64,000 nt of DNA from Shinella sp. H4-D48 (GTDB lineage Bacteria; Pseudomonadota; Alphaproteobacteria; Rhizobiales; Rhizobiaceae): assembly GCF_022637395.1 (NCBI RefSeq), contig NZ_CP093337.1:2402001-2466000 (forward strand). Reading direction: 5' to 3'. Shown piece by piece: positions 34,865-44,499 of this stretch. Position 1 is the stretch's first letter. Each line of letters opens with the position of its first letter. Under the pieces are notes generated by a model. The model saw nothing but the letters and a program-made list of their open reading frames with translations. It ran no database searches and was not told the origin of the DNA. Made by a program: the position numbers and the translations under genes.

Positions 34865-35555
34865 TCAGAGCGCGCCGATATCCTTGAGCTTGGCGAGCAC
34901 CTGCTCGTTGGGCTCGCCCGTCACGGGCAGGCGATAGTGCTTTTCGAAATGTCGGATGGCGGTGCGCGTCTTCTCGCCGATCAGCCCGTCCACGGCGATA
35001 TCGGCATAGGCGATGTTGCTCAGCCCCTTCTGGATCTTCATGACGAGTTCGCTCGGAACGGGCTTCGCCACAGCCGAGGTCACGCCCGGATCGGCCTCGG
35101 CGCGCAGGATCGCGGCAGCAACCGGATCGGCCTCGTCCTTTGCGGCGGGCACGTCGGCGGAGCTCTTCTCCACCAGTGCGGCGACCTCATCGAACGGACG
35201 CTCGGCGGGTGTGACACCGGTCACTTCGGGCAGATCGCCCTCCTCCCCCTCGCGCTCGATGACGAAGGTCGTGACGTCCTTCGGCCCCGGCTGCGTGGCG
35301 GTGAAGCCCAGCGAATTGTCGGCGGATCGGGTTTTCAGGAACGGCGACGGATGACCGCCCGGCTGATACCACAGCGCATTGGCCGCAACGAAGGAGAAGA
35401 CGACGATGAAGGCGGCTATGCCGCCTACGGTGGCGGGATGGCGCGCGACGAGGCCGCCCAGCGCCGAGAGCGCGGTGAGCGCGACATTCGGCCGGCGCTG
35501 CGGCTGGTTGCGTCCGCCGGACCGGCCCTTGCGGGCCTGGCCCTTCGGCCCCCGC

Positions 35556-35584
<29 letters not shown>
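34865..35584 (-). CDS. Membrane-anchored peptidoglycan-binding-domain protein
   Basis: 239 aa protein. The start at 35584 (MNAHVRRQPERG) has AAGGA eight bases upstream and overlaps the kinase gene by 29 bases; ATG 35602 is possible but lacks a ribosome-binding site. A very basic N-terminal tail (about residues 5-35) is followed by a membrane segment (AAFIVVFSFVAANALW) and an acidic/proline-rich periplasmic linker. A PG_binding_1 domain closes the protein (VMKIQKGLSNIAYADIAVDG, then IGEKTRTAIRHFEKHY). Overlap with the kinase gene suggests coupled expression and possibly a shared role at the cell wall or pole. Confidence 0.88.
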
Positions 35585-37103
<1,519 letters not shown>

Positions 37104-37586
37104 GTGGCGCAACGCAAAACCCTGCCGTTTATGTACTTTTTATGTGAGCCCAAAATCGCACCGGCGACTTAAGGAAAGAATAAACGCGGGGGACCGGAAG
37201 GGGTCGAAAAAGGCCGAAAAATCCCATTTCGGGGCAATCCAACGGCCATTCGTCCGGCGTGGTTAACGGGGCGTAAGCGCCTCATTTTGCGGCATTTTTC
37301 TGTTCATATTAACTTCTGGGGCAAAGCCGGCCCATGGTGTCCTCCGGCATTCCGGGCGCTCGTGCCTGTGGAGGACGCCATCATCCTTAACGGGGAATGC
37401 TAAAATCTGCCTCAAATGCCCGTGAAGATCGGATTCGTTCGAATTTTAATCAAAACTGGGCAAAATCCGAATGATTCTTGCAAAGGGGAATTTCCTTCCG
37501 GGCCCTATTCTCGCATCAACGGTTCGCCAAGGACCAATCAAGCCGAAGGCCGCAAAGAGCCGAGGCCTTAACGAGGATGGCAAGCG
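37104..37586. other. Long intergenic region between kinase and DUF5330 genes
   Basis: About 480 bases with no supported gene, divergent promoters expected on both sides. It contains a hairpin at 37339-37376 (GTCCTCCGGCA / TGCC and GGAGGAC arms), AT-rich tracts near 37285-37315 and 37440-37470, and several single TTAA half-sites but no TTAA-N7-TTAA pair. The right end (37560-37586) carries the GAGGATGG ribosome-binding region of the DUF5330 gene. Confidence 0.5.
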
Positions 37587-38006
37587 ATGTGGTTTCTGAT
37601 CAAGGGAACGTTCTGGTTCTCAATGGTTCTGGTCCTGCTCCCGTTTCTGAGCCCTGAATCGGCGACGAAGCTGGAAAACGGACCGACCGTGCAGATCGGC
37701 GATACCTTCACCGCCGCCACGGAAGCCGTTCACTACCTGACGGCGCTGTGCCTGGAAAAACCCGATGTCTGCGAGAAGGGCAGCGAAACCTTTGTTGCGC
37801 TGGGCCACCGGGCCCGCGAGGGTGCCCGCATCGCCTACCAGTTCCTCGACACCCAGTTCGCCGAAGACGAGGCCGCCCAGACCGCCCATTCGAAAAAGGA
37901 AGCGCTGAACCAGCCGCTTCCGGCCGTCGCCACCATCAATGCCGAGGACGAGGTCATCACCGGCACCGTCGCCATCCCGACCCGCCGTCCCGATCGCAAG
38001 AGCTGA
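37587..38006 (+). CDS. DUF5330 protein
   Basis: 139 aa protein with a signal/anchor at about residues 5-20 (IKGTFWFSMVLVLLPFL). The block AATEAVHYLTALCLEKPDVCEKGSETF contains two conserved cysteines (positions about 54 and 61), typical of DUF5330, a Rhizobiales family of unknown function. The C-terminal part is Pro/Ala-rich and basic. It starts at ATG 37587 after GAGGATGG and is followed by sufE on the same strand after 164 bases. Confidence 0.85.
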   Translation: MWFLIKGTFWFSMVLVLLPFLSPESATKLENGPTVQIGDTFTAATEAVHYLTALCLEKPDVCEKGSETFVALGHRAREGARIAYQFLDTQFAEDEAAQTAHSKKEALNQPLPAVATINAEDEVITGTVAIPTRRPDRKS

Positions 38007-38170
38007 GCCTCTTTCACGTTTTACTGCCTGCCTGACTCGTTGCACTGCAACCGCCGCACGGACCCGTTCCCTGCGGCGTTTCTTTTTTCATACGGTCCAT
38101 GACGGCGGTTTTCGGTTCAAATCGCCCGTGCCCTCGCCTATATGAAGGGGAACAGCGGAATGGACGGACC

Positions 38171-38590
38171 ATGGCAGAGCTTACGCAGATCATCGACGAC
38201 TTCGCCTTCCTCGACGAGTGGGAGGACCGCTATCGTTATGTCATCGAACTCGGCAAGGCACTGCCGGATCTGGCGGAAGACAAGCGCACGGCGGCCAACA
38301 AGGTGCAGGGCTGCGCCAGCCAGGTCTGGCTCGTCAGCCACAGTGCCGGCGGCGCCGACCCGGTCATGACCTTCGAGGGCGATTCGGACGCCCATATCGT
38401 GCGCGGGCTCGTTGCGATCGTGCTCGCCATCTATTCAGGAAAGCGGGCCTCCGAGATCGCAGCCCTCGACGCCATCGATACCTTCAACGAGATCGGCCTC
38501 GTCGAACACCTCTCCTCCCAACGCGCCAACGGCCTGCGCTCCATGGTCAAGCGCATCCGCGAGGAAGCGGCAATAAAGGTGGCGGCGTAA
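38171..38590 (+). CDS. sufE: Cysteine desulfuration protein SufE
   Basis: Accepts sulfur from a SufS-type cysteine desulfurase for iron-sulfur cluster assembly; 139 aa. Start at ATG 38171; the longer upstream frame is not supported. The fold is recognisable from IIDDFAFLDEWEDRYRYVIE at the N terminus, and the active-site Cys48 sits in NKVQGCASQVWL. Full length. The rest of the suf operon is not here, as is common for this gene in rhizobia. Confidence 0.93.
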   Translation: MAELTQIIDDFAFLDEWEDRYRYVIELGKALPDLAEDKRTAANKVQGCASQVWLVSHSAGGADPVMTFEGDSDAHIVRGLVAIVLAIYSGKRASEIAALDAIDTFNEIGLVEHLSSQRANGLRSMVKRIREEAAIKVAA

Positions 38591-38616
38591 CCGTTCCTCG
38601 TCCGGATGCCTCCCAC

Positions 38617-39414
38617 CTATCGCCCCATCTCCGGCCGATAGTCTTCCGCACCCCATCGATGCGCGCGCTGTCCTCTGGCGACCGGCGGTGCATAGTGGCG
38701 GGCGAGCGCCATGAGGGCGGCGCGCAGCATCAACTTGGCGGAGCGGGCCGGCCATTGTCGTTCACGCTCCACCGTTTCCAGCCCCTTCATGAAGCAGCAG
38801 ACATCCAGCACCACGCCCGACAGTTCCGGGCCGATGGCCTCGACGGCGCGTGCGACGCGCAGGCGCGCGGCAAGTGCGGTATCGCTGATCTCGCGGGCCG
38901 CCCCCGCCTCGCCCTTCTGGCGGCTCGCGATGCGCGGCTCCCAAGACATGGTCATGCGCGGCTGCAGGCCGCCGCGGGTGAAATCCGCATGCAGGCGCTC
39001 GCCGGCGGCAATCGCGCTTTCCGGCAGATAGGCCTCGCCGGATTTCTCCTTCAGCCGCGCGATGCCTGACAACGGCGATTCGAGCCGGTTCATCACTGCC
39101 GTTTCGCGCGCGCCGTCCTGCACCACCATTACGCCGGTGAGGTCGCGGTGCTGGCCGGCGAAAGGCGTTTCGGCCGCGTCGAGGCGGCGTTTCAGATAGG
39201 CCCGGGCCTCAGGCGTCGCCGCCAACCGATCCCCCTCCTGCCGGATGAGGCCATCACGCAGCGCCCGGGCGAGAACCGTCGGCATCGCAGGCATGGTGCG
39301 CCCGTCGCGGTCTGTGAGCGTGTCGCCACCGCCAAGCGTTGCCACCCGGGCGGCAAGCATGAACCGCAGGAGCCGCGCCAGGGCCGCATCGTCTTTCCCG
39401 TTTATCTCACGCAT
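38617..39414 (-). CDS. DUF6456 DNA-binding-type protein
   Basis: 265 aa protein starting at ATG 39414, overlapping the DnaA-domain gene by 8 bases. The N-terminal part (about residues 5-90) is helical and looks like a winged-helix reader of DNA (LARLLRFMLAARVATLGGG, then RALRDGLIRQEGDRLAATPE). The C-terminal region matches DUF6456 (SPLSGIARLKEKSGEAYLPE, AGERLHADFTRGGLQPRMTM, and VLDVCCFMKGLETVERERQW). No family function is established. Coupling to a DnaA-like domain suggests a shared regulatory task. Confidence 0.78.
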   Translation of the reverse strand: MREINGKDDAALARLLRFMLAARVATLGGGDTLTDRDGRTMPAMPTVLARALRDGLIRQEGDRLAATPEARAYLKRRLDAAETPFAGQHRDLTGVMVVQDGARETAVMNRLESPLSGIARLKEKSGEAYLPESAIAAGERLHADFTRGGLQPRMTMSWEPRIASRQKGEAGAAREISDTALAARLRVARAVEAIGPELSGVVLDVCCFMKGLETVERERQWPARSAKLMLRAALMALARHYAPPVARGQRAHRWGAEDYRPEMGR

Positions 39415-39874
39415 GGCTGCCGATCCCCGAGGGGCCGAAGACGGCGAGTACGGCGCGCTCGATCGACGCCACGAAGGCATCGAAGGAGGCATCGTCGCGG
39501 CGATCCTCCACCCGGTTGCAGGCATGGCCGACCGTGGTGCGGTCGCGGCCGAAGGCGGTGCCGATATCGGAAAGCGACAGGCTCAGCACCACGTGGCATA
39601 TATACATGGCGACCTGACGCACATGGCTGGTGGAACGACGCCCGTCGCGCCGCCACAGCGGGCGGTCGCTCGCCAGCGCCGTCATTTCCAGCACGAGATG
39701 GCGGACGATTCGGCAGGCGATATCCGGTGGGACGACGGGCCCGTCCGGACCATCCATGGCGCGGCCCGGCCGCGCGGAGCGGCCCACGCGTTCGGCACTC
39801 TTGGTTTCCGGCGCGGCATCGGCAGGAACGGGCAGGCAGGACGGGCGGGCGTGCGGAACAAGGAACTGATGCAT
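39407..39874 (-). CDS. Stand-alone DnaA domain IV-like DNA-binding protein
   Basis: 155 aa protein with no ATPase part. About residues 75-130 match the DnaA C-terminal DNA-binding domain: SHVRQVAMYICHVVLSLSLSDIG, then FGRDRTTVGHACNRVEDRRD, which contains the signature that reads DnaA boxes. The N-terminal 60 residues are Pro/Arg-rich and unstructured. ATG 39874 was chosen (GGAG 10 bases upstream); ATG 39907 would add 11 residues. It precedes and overlaps the DUF6456 gene. It could compete with or redirect DnaA at its sites, but no target is visible in the sequence. Confidence 0.8.
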   Translation of the reverse strand: MHQFLVPHARPSCLPVPADAAPETKSAERVGRSARPGRAMDGPDGPVVPPDIACRIVRHLVLEMTALASDRPLWRRDGRRSTSHVRQVAMYICHVVLSLSLSDIGTAFGRDRTTVGHACNRVEDRRDDASFDAFVASIERAVLAVFGPSGIGSHA

Positions 39875-40032
39875 GAAGAGCCACTCCGTTAATAGGAATT
39901 TATTCATACACCCTAGAGCGCAAACGGGGATGAATGAAGCACTTCAGCGCAACCTTTCCTTGAAAATATTAACATTTTTTTGAAACTCATCCCCGCATCT
40001 AGGCTTTTATTCCTCAATGATGCTCCCGTTCA

Positions 40033-40071
40033 GCAAAAGAAAAGGCCGGCGCCCCTGGAGGCGCCGGCCTT
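40033..40071 (-). terminator. Strong intrinsic terminator of mucR
   Basis: Twelve-base perfect stem (AAGGCCGGCGCC at 40042-40053 and GGCGCCGGCCTT at 40060-40071) with a 6-base loop. On the minus strand it is followed by TTTTCTTTT. It lies 28 bases after the mucR stop and so ends the mucR transcript. Confidence 0.85.
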
Positions 40072-40098
40072 TCGATTCCTGCGACGTCGATGCGGCGC

Positions 40099-40533
40099 TT
40101 ACTTGCCCTTGCGGCGCTGGCCGAGGCCCATTTCCTTGGCGAGGCGCGAACGGGCTTCCGCATAGGCGGGCGCAACCATCGGATAATCGGCCGGCAGATC
40201 CCACTTCTCGCGGTATTCCTCGGGCGTCATGCCGTGATGGGTCATCAGGTGGCGCTTCAGCGACTTGAACTTCTGGCCGTCTTCCAGGCAGATGATGTAG
40301 TCGTTCTGCACGGACTTCTTCACCGGCACGGGCGGCTTCGGCTTTTCGGCAACGACAGGTGCCTCGACGGCGGCGGCGGGCTGCGTCGTGTTGTTCAGCG
40401 CGGCATGCACATCGGCGATCAGGCCCGACAGTTCGGAGACCGGCACGACGTGGTTGCCGACATAGGCGGCAACGATGTCCGCGGTCAGTTCAACGAGCAG
40501 GGTGGAGCCGGCGGCAAGGGTATTATCAGTCAT
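40099..40533 (-). CDS. mucR: MucR/Ros family zinc-finger transcriptional regulator
   Basis: 144 aa regulator of exopolysaccharide, motility and virulence/symbiosis genes in rhizobia. The Ros-type zinc finger is complete: Cys82, Asp85, His95 and His100 ([10 protein letters not shown], then [10 protein letters not shown]), with the spacing C-X2-D-X9-H-X4-H. The N-terminal domain (about residues 1-65) mediates oligomerisation. It follows a long AT-rich upstream region where MucR proteins are known to bind and repress their own gene. Start at ATG 40533; the upstream frame to 40734 is not supported. Confidence 0.95.
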   Translation of the reverse strand: MTDNTLAAGSTLLVELTADIVAAYVGNHVVPVSELSGLIADVHAALNNTTQPAAAVEAPVVAEKPKPPVPVKKSVQNDYIICLEDGQKFKSLKRHLMTHHGMTPEEYREKWDLPADYPMVAPAYAEARSRLAKEMGLGQRRKGK

Positions 40534-40956
40534 GTCTTTCTCCTGTCGAACGTGCGCAAGCCGATAGTCTCTTCCCATCCGCCTACACTTCAATTTGTGC
40601 ACAAAGCCTTGTTCCTCGACGTCCGGGCCGCGAAACAACACCCGTCTTCGGGCGCGCCTGCCAAAACACCGAAATTCTACACCAATATAATTTCTGCAAT
40701 CACATACTCTGCTTCTGCGAGGCGATCTCAACAAAACCTATAGCGGGCGAGCTAGATTAGGGAGACGCACAACCTAAGCAGGAAAAATGAACACGAATTA
40801 AATCAGCGCATCGGCTTTACTTCATCTGAAATATCATTACGCAATTTAATGTCCAGCATTATCTTGCCGTTAGGAAGCAATAGATTTTGCCAAGTCTCTT
40901 CGCACGGAAGAATTCAAGAACTATTCCAAGTTTTAGAATATACTATTGAATGGATA
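40534..40956. other. AT-rich region between mucR and phaG
   Basis: About 420 bases without a supported gene. The stretch from about 40670 to 40955 is clearly lower in GC than everything around it, with runs such as ACCAATATAATTTCTG and AATATACTATTGAATGG. MucR-type regulators prefer AT-rich DNA with T-A steps, so this is a likely autoregulatory and promoter region for mucR. On the pha side it is the tail end after phaG. The short frame at 40849-40950 has no ribosome-binding site. Confidence 0.5.
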
Positions 40957-41313
40957 TCAGCGTTTCTTGGCGTCGCGCCGTTCGGAATCGCGCATCTCGT
41001 CCACCGTCGAGACCCTCGCGAGGCGGTATCCGGCCTTGTGCGCGGCCCGGGCGAGAAGATGGGCCCCCACCGGCGCGGTCAGCACGAAGAACACGAAACC
41101 GGCAAAGGCCCGCATGAAGATCGCGATGTCGAGCGAATGGATGCCTGCTGCAAAGAGCATGAGCCCGGACCCCACCGTCCCGGCCTTCGAGGCCGCATGC
41201 ATGCGCGTATAGACATCCGGCAGGCGCACGATGCCGAGCGCGGCCAGAAAGACGAAGATGCCGCCCGCAACGAGCATGACGGCCACGATGAGGGCGAGGA
41301 CAAGATCGAGCAT
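40957..41313 (-). CDS. phaG: Pha/Mrp antiporter subunit G
   Basis: 118 aa membrane subunit of the multisubunit cation/proton antiporter. Three membrane helices are visible (about residues 4-25, 44-64 and 68-90), with the MnhG signature [20 protein letters not shown] at about 25-45. Last gene of the seven-gene operon; its start overlaps the phaF stop by 1 base. In S. meliloti the pha genes are needed for pH adaptation in nodules. Confidence 0.94.
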   Translation of the reverse strand: MLDLVLALIVAVMLVAGGIFVFLAALGIVRLPDVYTRMHAASKAGTVGSGLMLFAAGIHSLDIAIFMRAFAGFVFFVLTAPVGAHLLARAAHKAGYRLARVSTVDEMRDSERRDAKKR

Positions 41314-41669
41314 CAGCGCGCCCTCCCCTTGCGCCGGCCTTTGCCGCGCTGCGGCCTGTCCGGCACGAGTGCTGGGTCTTCACCATCCTCCGACATGCCA
41401 TGGCTCAGCACAAAGCGTGCGAAGGCCACGGTGGCGAGAAAGCCGACGAGCCCGAGGGCGATGGCGATGTCGATATAGAGATTGAAGCCGGTACGGATGG
41501 CGATGACGGCGATGAAGCCGATGGCGATAGCCACCAGCATGTCGAGCGCGACGATGCGGTCCGGCAGGGTCGGGCCACGGATGACGCGCCATGCGGTGAG
41601 GAAAAAGGCCACACACATCAGCCCAAGCGCGAGCGTCGACGCGGCGGAGAGGATCGTTTCAGCGCCCAT
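41313..41669 (-). CDS. phaF: Pha/Mrp antiporter subunit F
   Basis: 118 aa membrane subunit. Three helices (about residues 7-28, 37-57 and 63-85), with the MnhF/MrpF pattern [20 protein letters not shown] near residues 28-47 and a charged C-terminal tail rich in Lys/Arg ([16 protein letters not shown]). It overlaps phaG by 1 base and phaE by 1 base, showing tight translational coupling. Conserved Asp in the first loop fits the family. Confidence 0.93.
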   Translation of the reverse strand: MGAETILSAASTLALGLMCVAFFLTAWRVIRGPTLPDRIVALDMLVAIAIGFIAVIAIRTGFNLYIDIAIALGLVGFLATVAFARFVLSHGMSEDGEDPALVPDRPQRGKGRRKGRAR

Positions 41670-42142
41670 CAGCGGAAGGCCTCCATGATCTTCTTCTCGA
41701 AACCGTTTGCGATATCCCGCCGCGCGGCGGCTGGATCGGAGCAGTCGATCGCGTGCACATAAAGCACCTTGCGGTCCTCGGAGACATCAACAGACAGGGT
41801 GCCCGGCGTCAGCGTGATGAGATTGGCGAGCAGCGTGATCTCGAAATCGCGGTCGACCGTCAGCGGAAAGGCGAAGATGCCCGGCTTCAGCGCCATTTTC
41901 GGACTTGCCACCAGAACCGCGACCTTCCAGGCCGAGAGCGCAAGCTCCTTGATGAACAGCAGGACGAGCGACAACACCTTCAGCGGTCGGACGCGACGGC
42001 CGTCCAGCTGGATATGGCCTCGGATGAGCCAGAGCGACAGCGCCCCGGCGGCAAGGCCGAGCAGAAGATTGGGGATGGTGAAGCTGCCGGAAACGGCAAG
42101 CCAGACCAGCGCGAAGAGCGCGACGATGACGGCGGGCCGCAT
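41669..42142 (-). CDS. phaE: Pha/Mrp antiporter subunit E
   Basis: 157 aa membrane subunit of the MnhE family. N-terminal hydrophobic helices (about residues 3-37) precede a soluble cytoplasmic part with [18 protein letters not shown] and the signature [26 protein letters not shown] near residues 110-135. It ends 1 base inside phaF and starts 1 base after phaD. Confidence 0.94.
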   Translation of the reverse strand: MRPAVIVALFALVWLAVSGSFTIPNLLLGLAAGALSLWLIRGHIQLDGRRVRPLKVLSLVLLFIKELALSAWKVAVLVASPKMALKPGIFAFPLTVDRDFEITLLANLITLTPGTLSVDVSEDRKVLYVHAIDCSDPAAARRDIANGFEKKIMEAFR

Positions 42143-42143
42143 G

Positions 42144-43685
42144 TCAGGTTCCTCCCGGGAAGACCGAGCCGATATAGGCGCTCGGATCGGACAACCCCTG
42201 CGCGGCGGCCTGGATGGTCGACAGGAGCGCGTCCGGGAACAGGCCGAAGACCACCGTCAGCGCCGTGAGGGCGGCCAGCGGCAGCAGCAGGCTTGCGGGA
42301 ATGGCCGTCGCCGGCAGGGCTTCCGGCGCGGGACGCCAGTAAGCGAGCGCAAAGACCCGACCGAGCGCGATGGTAACGAGGAAGCCGGTGAGGAAGACCG
42401 CCGCCACCAGCCACCAGGCGCCGATATCCAGCGCCGCCTTGGCGACCATGACCTTGGGCCAGAAGCCGGAAAAGGGCGGCAAGCCGGATGCCGCAAAGAA
42501 CAGCACGAGCGACAGTCCGGAAAACAGCGCCGAGCGGCCGTAGAGCCCGCCGAGGCGGTTGAGGTCGAAACTGCCGGCAAGCCGGCCCATCAGCCCCGCG
42601 GCCATGTAGAGCGCCGTCATCACCACCATGGAATGCAACGCATAAAAGATCGCGCCGCCGACGCCGCCCGGGCTGCCGAGCGAAAGGCCGGCGAGCATGA
42701 TGCCGATGCCGGAAATGACGACATAGCCGAGGACCCGGCGAACATCGCTCTGGCCGAGTGCGCCGAGCGCGCCGACGATCATCGTGGCGGCGCCGGCAAG
42801 CGCGATGACGAAGCTGAGCTCCTCCCGCTCGACGGGAAACAGCATGATGAGCGTGCGCAGCAGCGCATAGATGCCGACCTTCGTCAGCAGGCCCGCGAAG
42901 AGCGCGGCCACGACGATGCGCGGCGTATGGTAGGAAGCCGGCAGCCAGAAATTCACCGGGAAGGCCGCGGCCTTCATGCCGAAGGCGAGCAGGTAGAGCG
43001 TCGCAAGCGTCATCAGCGGCAGGCTGTCACGCCCGGCCGCCGCCTTCAGGGCGATGTCGGCCATGTTGAGCGTGCCGAAGATGCCGTAGAGATAGCCCGT
43101 CGTGGCGAGGAACAGCGTCGTGGCGATCAGGTTGAGGAAGGCATATTTGATCGCACCGTCGATCTGGCGCGGCTCGGAGCCCAGCGTGATGAGCCCGAAG
43201 GACGCGATCAGCAGCACCTCGAACCAGACATAGAGGTTGAAGATGTCGCCGGTCAGGAACGCGCCGGAGACACCGGCCATCAGCAGAAGCAGAAACGGGT
43301 AGAAGCCATAGCGCCGCCCGCTGCCGTCGATATCGGCGATCGCATAGACCGCGCCCGCCAGCGCCACCACCGCGCCGGCGAGTGCGAACAGCACTCCCGT
43401 CAGGTCAGCGGTGAACGCGATACCGAAGGGCGGCAGCCAGCGGCCCATCACCATTGTCACCGGGCCGTTGGCCAGAACATGGCTCAGCAGCAACCCGTCG
43501 AGCACGACGAGGATCGCGAGCGCCGGCACGGCCAGCCACGCCTGCAGGTGCAGCGACTTGCGCAGCATCAGGAGAACCGCGCCGGCAAGGATGCACCAGG
43601 CCGGCGGCAGCACGACCAGCCAGTCGGCGGTCGCGACCGGCGTCATGAGGAAAGCTGCAGAAAGATCGGCGGTGCTTGCGGCCAT
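42144..43685 (-). CDS. phaD: Pha/Mrp antiporter subunit D
   Basis: 513 aa proton-translocating subunit related to the NuoL/M/N antiporter-like proteins of complex I. About 14 helices can be traced. The proton-antiporter block GIYALLRTLIMLFPVEREE and conserved charged residues within helices (for example AFGMKAAAFPVNFWLP) are present. Starts at 43685; the gap to phaC is 17 bases. Full length for the family. Confidence 0.95.
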   Translation of the reverse strand: MAASTADLSAAFLMTPVATADWLVVLPPAWCILAGAVLLMLRKSLHLQAWLAVPALAILVVLDGLLLSHVLANGPVTMVMGRWLPPFGIAFTADLTGVLFALAGAVVALAGAVYAIADIDGSGRRYGFYPFLLLLMAGVSGAFLTGDIFNLYVWFEVLLIASFGLITLGSEPRQIDGAIKYAFLNLIATTLFLATTGYLYGIFGTLNMADIALKAAAGRDSLPLMTLATLYLLAFGMKAAAFPVNFWLPASYHTPRIVVAALFAGLLTKVGIYALLRTLIMLFPVEREELSFVIALAGAATMIVGALGALGQSDVRRVLGYVVISGIGIMLAGLSLGSPGGVGGAIFYALHSMVVMTALYMAAGLMGRLAGSFDLNRLGGLYGRSALFSGLSLVLFFAASGLPPFSGFWPKVMVAKAALDIGAWWLVAAVFLTGFLVTIALGRVFALAYWRPAPEALPATAIPASLLLPLAALTALTVVFGLFPDALLSTIQAAAQGLSDPSAYIGSVFPGGT

Positions 43686-43702
43686 TGGCGGGTCGGTTCC
43701 TG

Positions 43703-44083
43703 TCAGTAGCCGGTCGGCGGAAGGGGATCGTTTTCCGGCTCGGCCGCGCGCATCTCGTTACCGTTGTCGGTGCCCAGGTCCTGATAGGCGCGATAGACCA
43801 GCACGAGAAGAAAGGCGAAGAAAGAGAAGGAAATGACGATGGCCGTCAGGATCAACGCCTGCGGCAGCGGATTGGCGGTGAGCATCGTCGGCACGTCGTG
43901 CCCGTCAGGGATGATCGGCGGCACCTCGCGCAGGATGCGCCCGTTGGTGAAGATCAGGAGGTTGACGCCGTTGCCGAGCAGCACCACGCCGAGCAGCACG
44001 CGCACGAGGAACTTCGAGAGCATGAGATAGACGGCGGCGGCGAAGAACAGGCCGACGAGCAGTGCGAAAGGAAACTCCATCAT
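43703..44083 (-). CDS. phaC: Pha/Mrp antiporter subunit C
   Basis: 126 aa membrane subunit homologous to NuoK. Three helices (about residues 4-24, 29-50 and 75-100) with the NuoK-like [21 protein letters not shown] block, then a hydrophilic C-terminal tail ([18 protein letters not shown]). The start ATG at 44083 overlaps the phaB stop as ATGA, fixing the start. Confidence 0.94.
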   Translation of the reverse strand: MMEFPFALLVGLFFAAAVYLMLSKFLVRVLLGVVLLGNGVNLLIFTNGRILREVPPIIPDGHDVPTMLTANPLPQALILTAIVISFSFFAFLLVLVYRAYQDLGTDNGNEMRAAEPENDPLPPTGY

Positions 44084-44499
44084 GCGTCGTCCCCCGCCTC
44101 GAGCGCCAGCGCGATGGAGGTGATCGATCCGACCACGACGAGGTAGACGCCTGTATCGAACAGCATCACGCTGGACAGCGGGATCTCCACGCCGAGGATG
44201 ACCGGCGTGATCCACAGCCCGGTCATGAAGGGCACGGCGAAGAAGATGGACATCAGCCCGGCGAGGCAGGCGATGAAAAGCCCGAAGGCCGAGATCGCCA
44301 TCGGATGGAACCACAGCGCACGGCGCACGGCTAAAATGCCGTTGGCAATGCCGAAAATGGCAAGCGCCGAAACGGCGATCAGCCCGCCGATGAAGCCACC
44401 ACCCGGCTCGTTATGGCCGCGCAACAGCACGAACAGCGAAAACAGCACCATGAGGGCGGTGAGGAAGGGCGCAACGGTGCGAAAGATCAGAGTGTTCAT
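44080..44499 (-). CDS. phaB: Pha/Mrp antiporter subunit B
   Basis: 139 aa MnhB-family membrane subunit. The conserved [21 protein letters not shown] block at about residues 28-48 is diagnostic. Four helices and an acidic C terminus (EAGDDA) are visible. It overlaps phaA by 4 bases and phaC by 4. Together with phaA it corresponds to the two products that are fused in single-gene PhaAB versions; here they are separate, so this is the seven-gene type. Confidence 0.94.
   Translation of the reverse strand: MNTLIFRTVAPFLTALMVLFSLFVLLRGHNEPGGGFIGGLIAVSALAIFGIANGILAVRRALWFHPMAISAFGLFIACLAGLMSIFFAVPFMTGLWITPVILGVEIPLSSVMLFDTGVYLVVVGSITSIALALEAGDDA

Noticed and set aside
40849-40950. Short frame in the AT-rich region beside phaG
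   Set aside because: No ribosome-binding site and no resemblance to a known protein; composition explains the open frame.
41769-43709. 646-codon plus-strand frame opposite phaE/phaD
   Set aside because: It spans two genes of the antiporter operon and has highly charged low-complexity composition.
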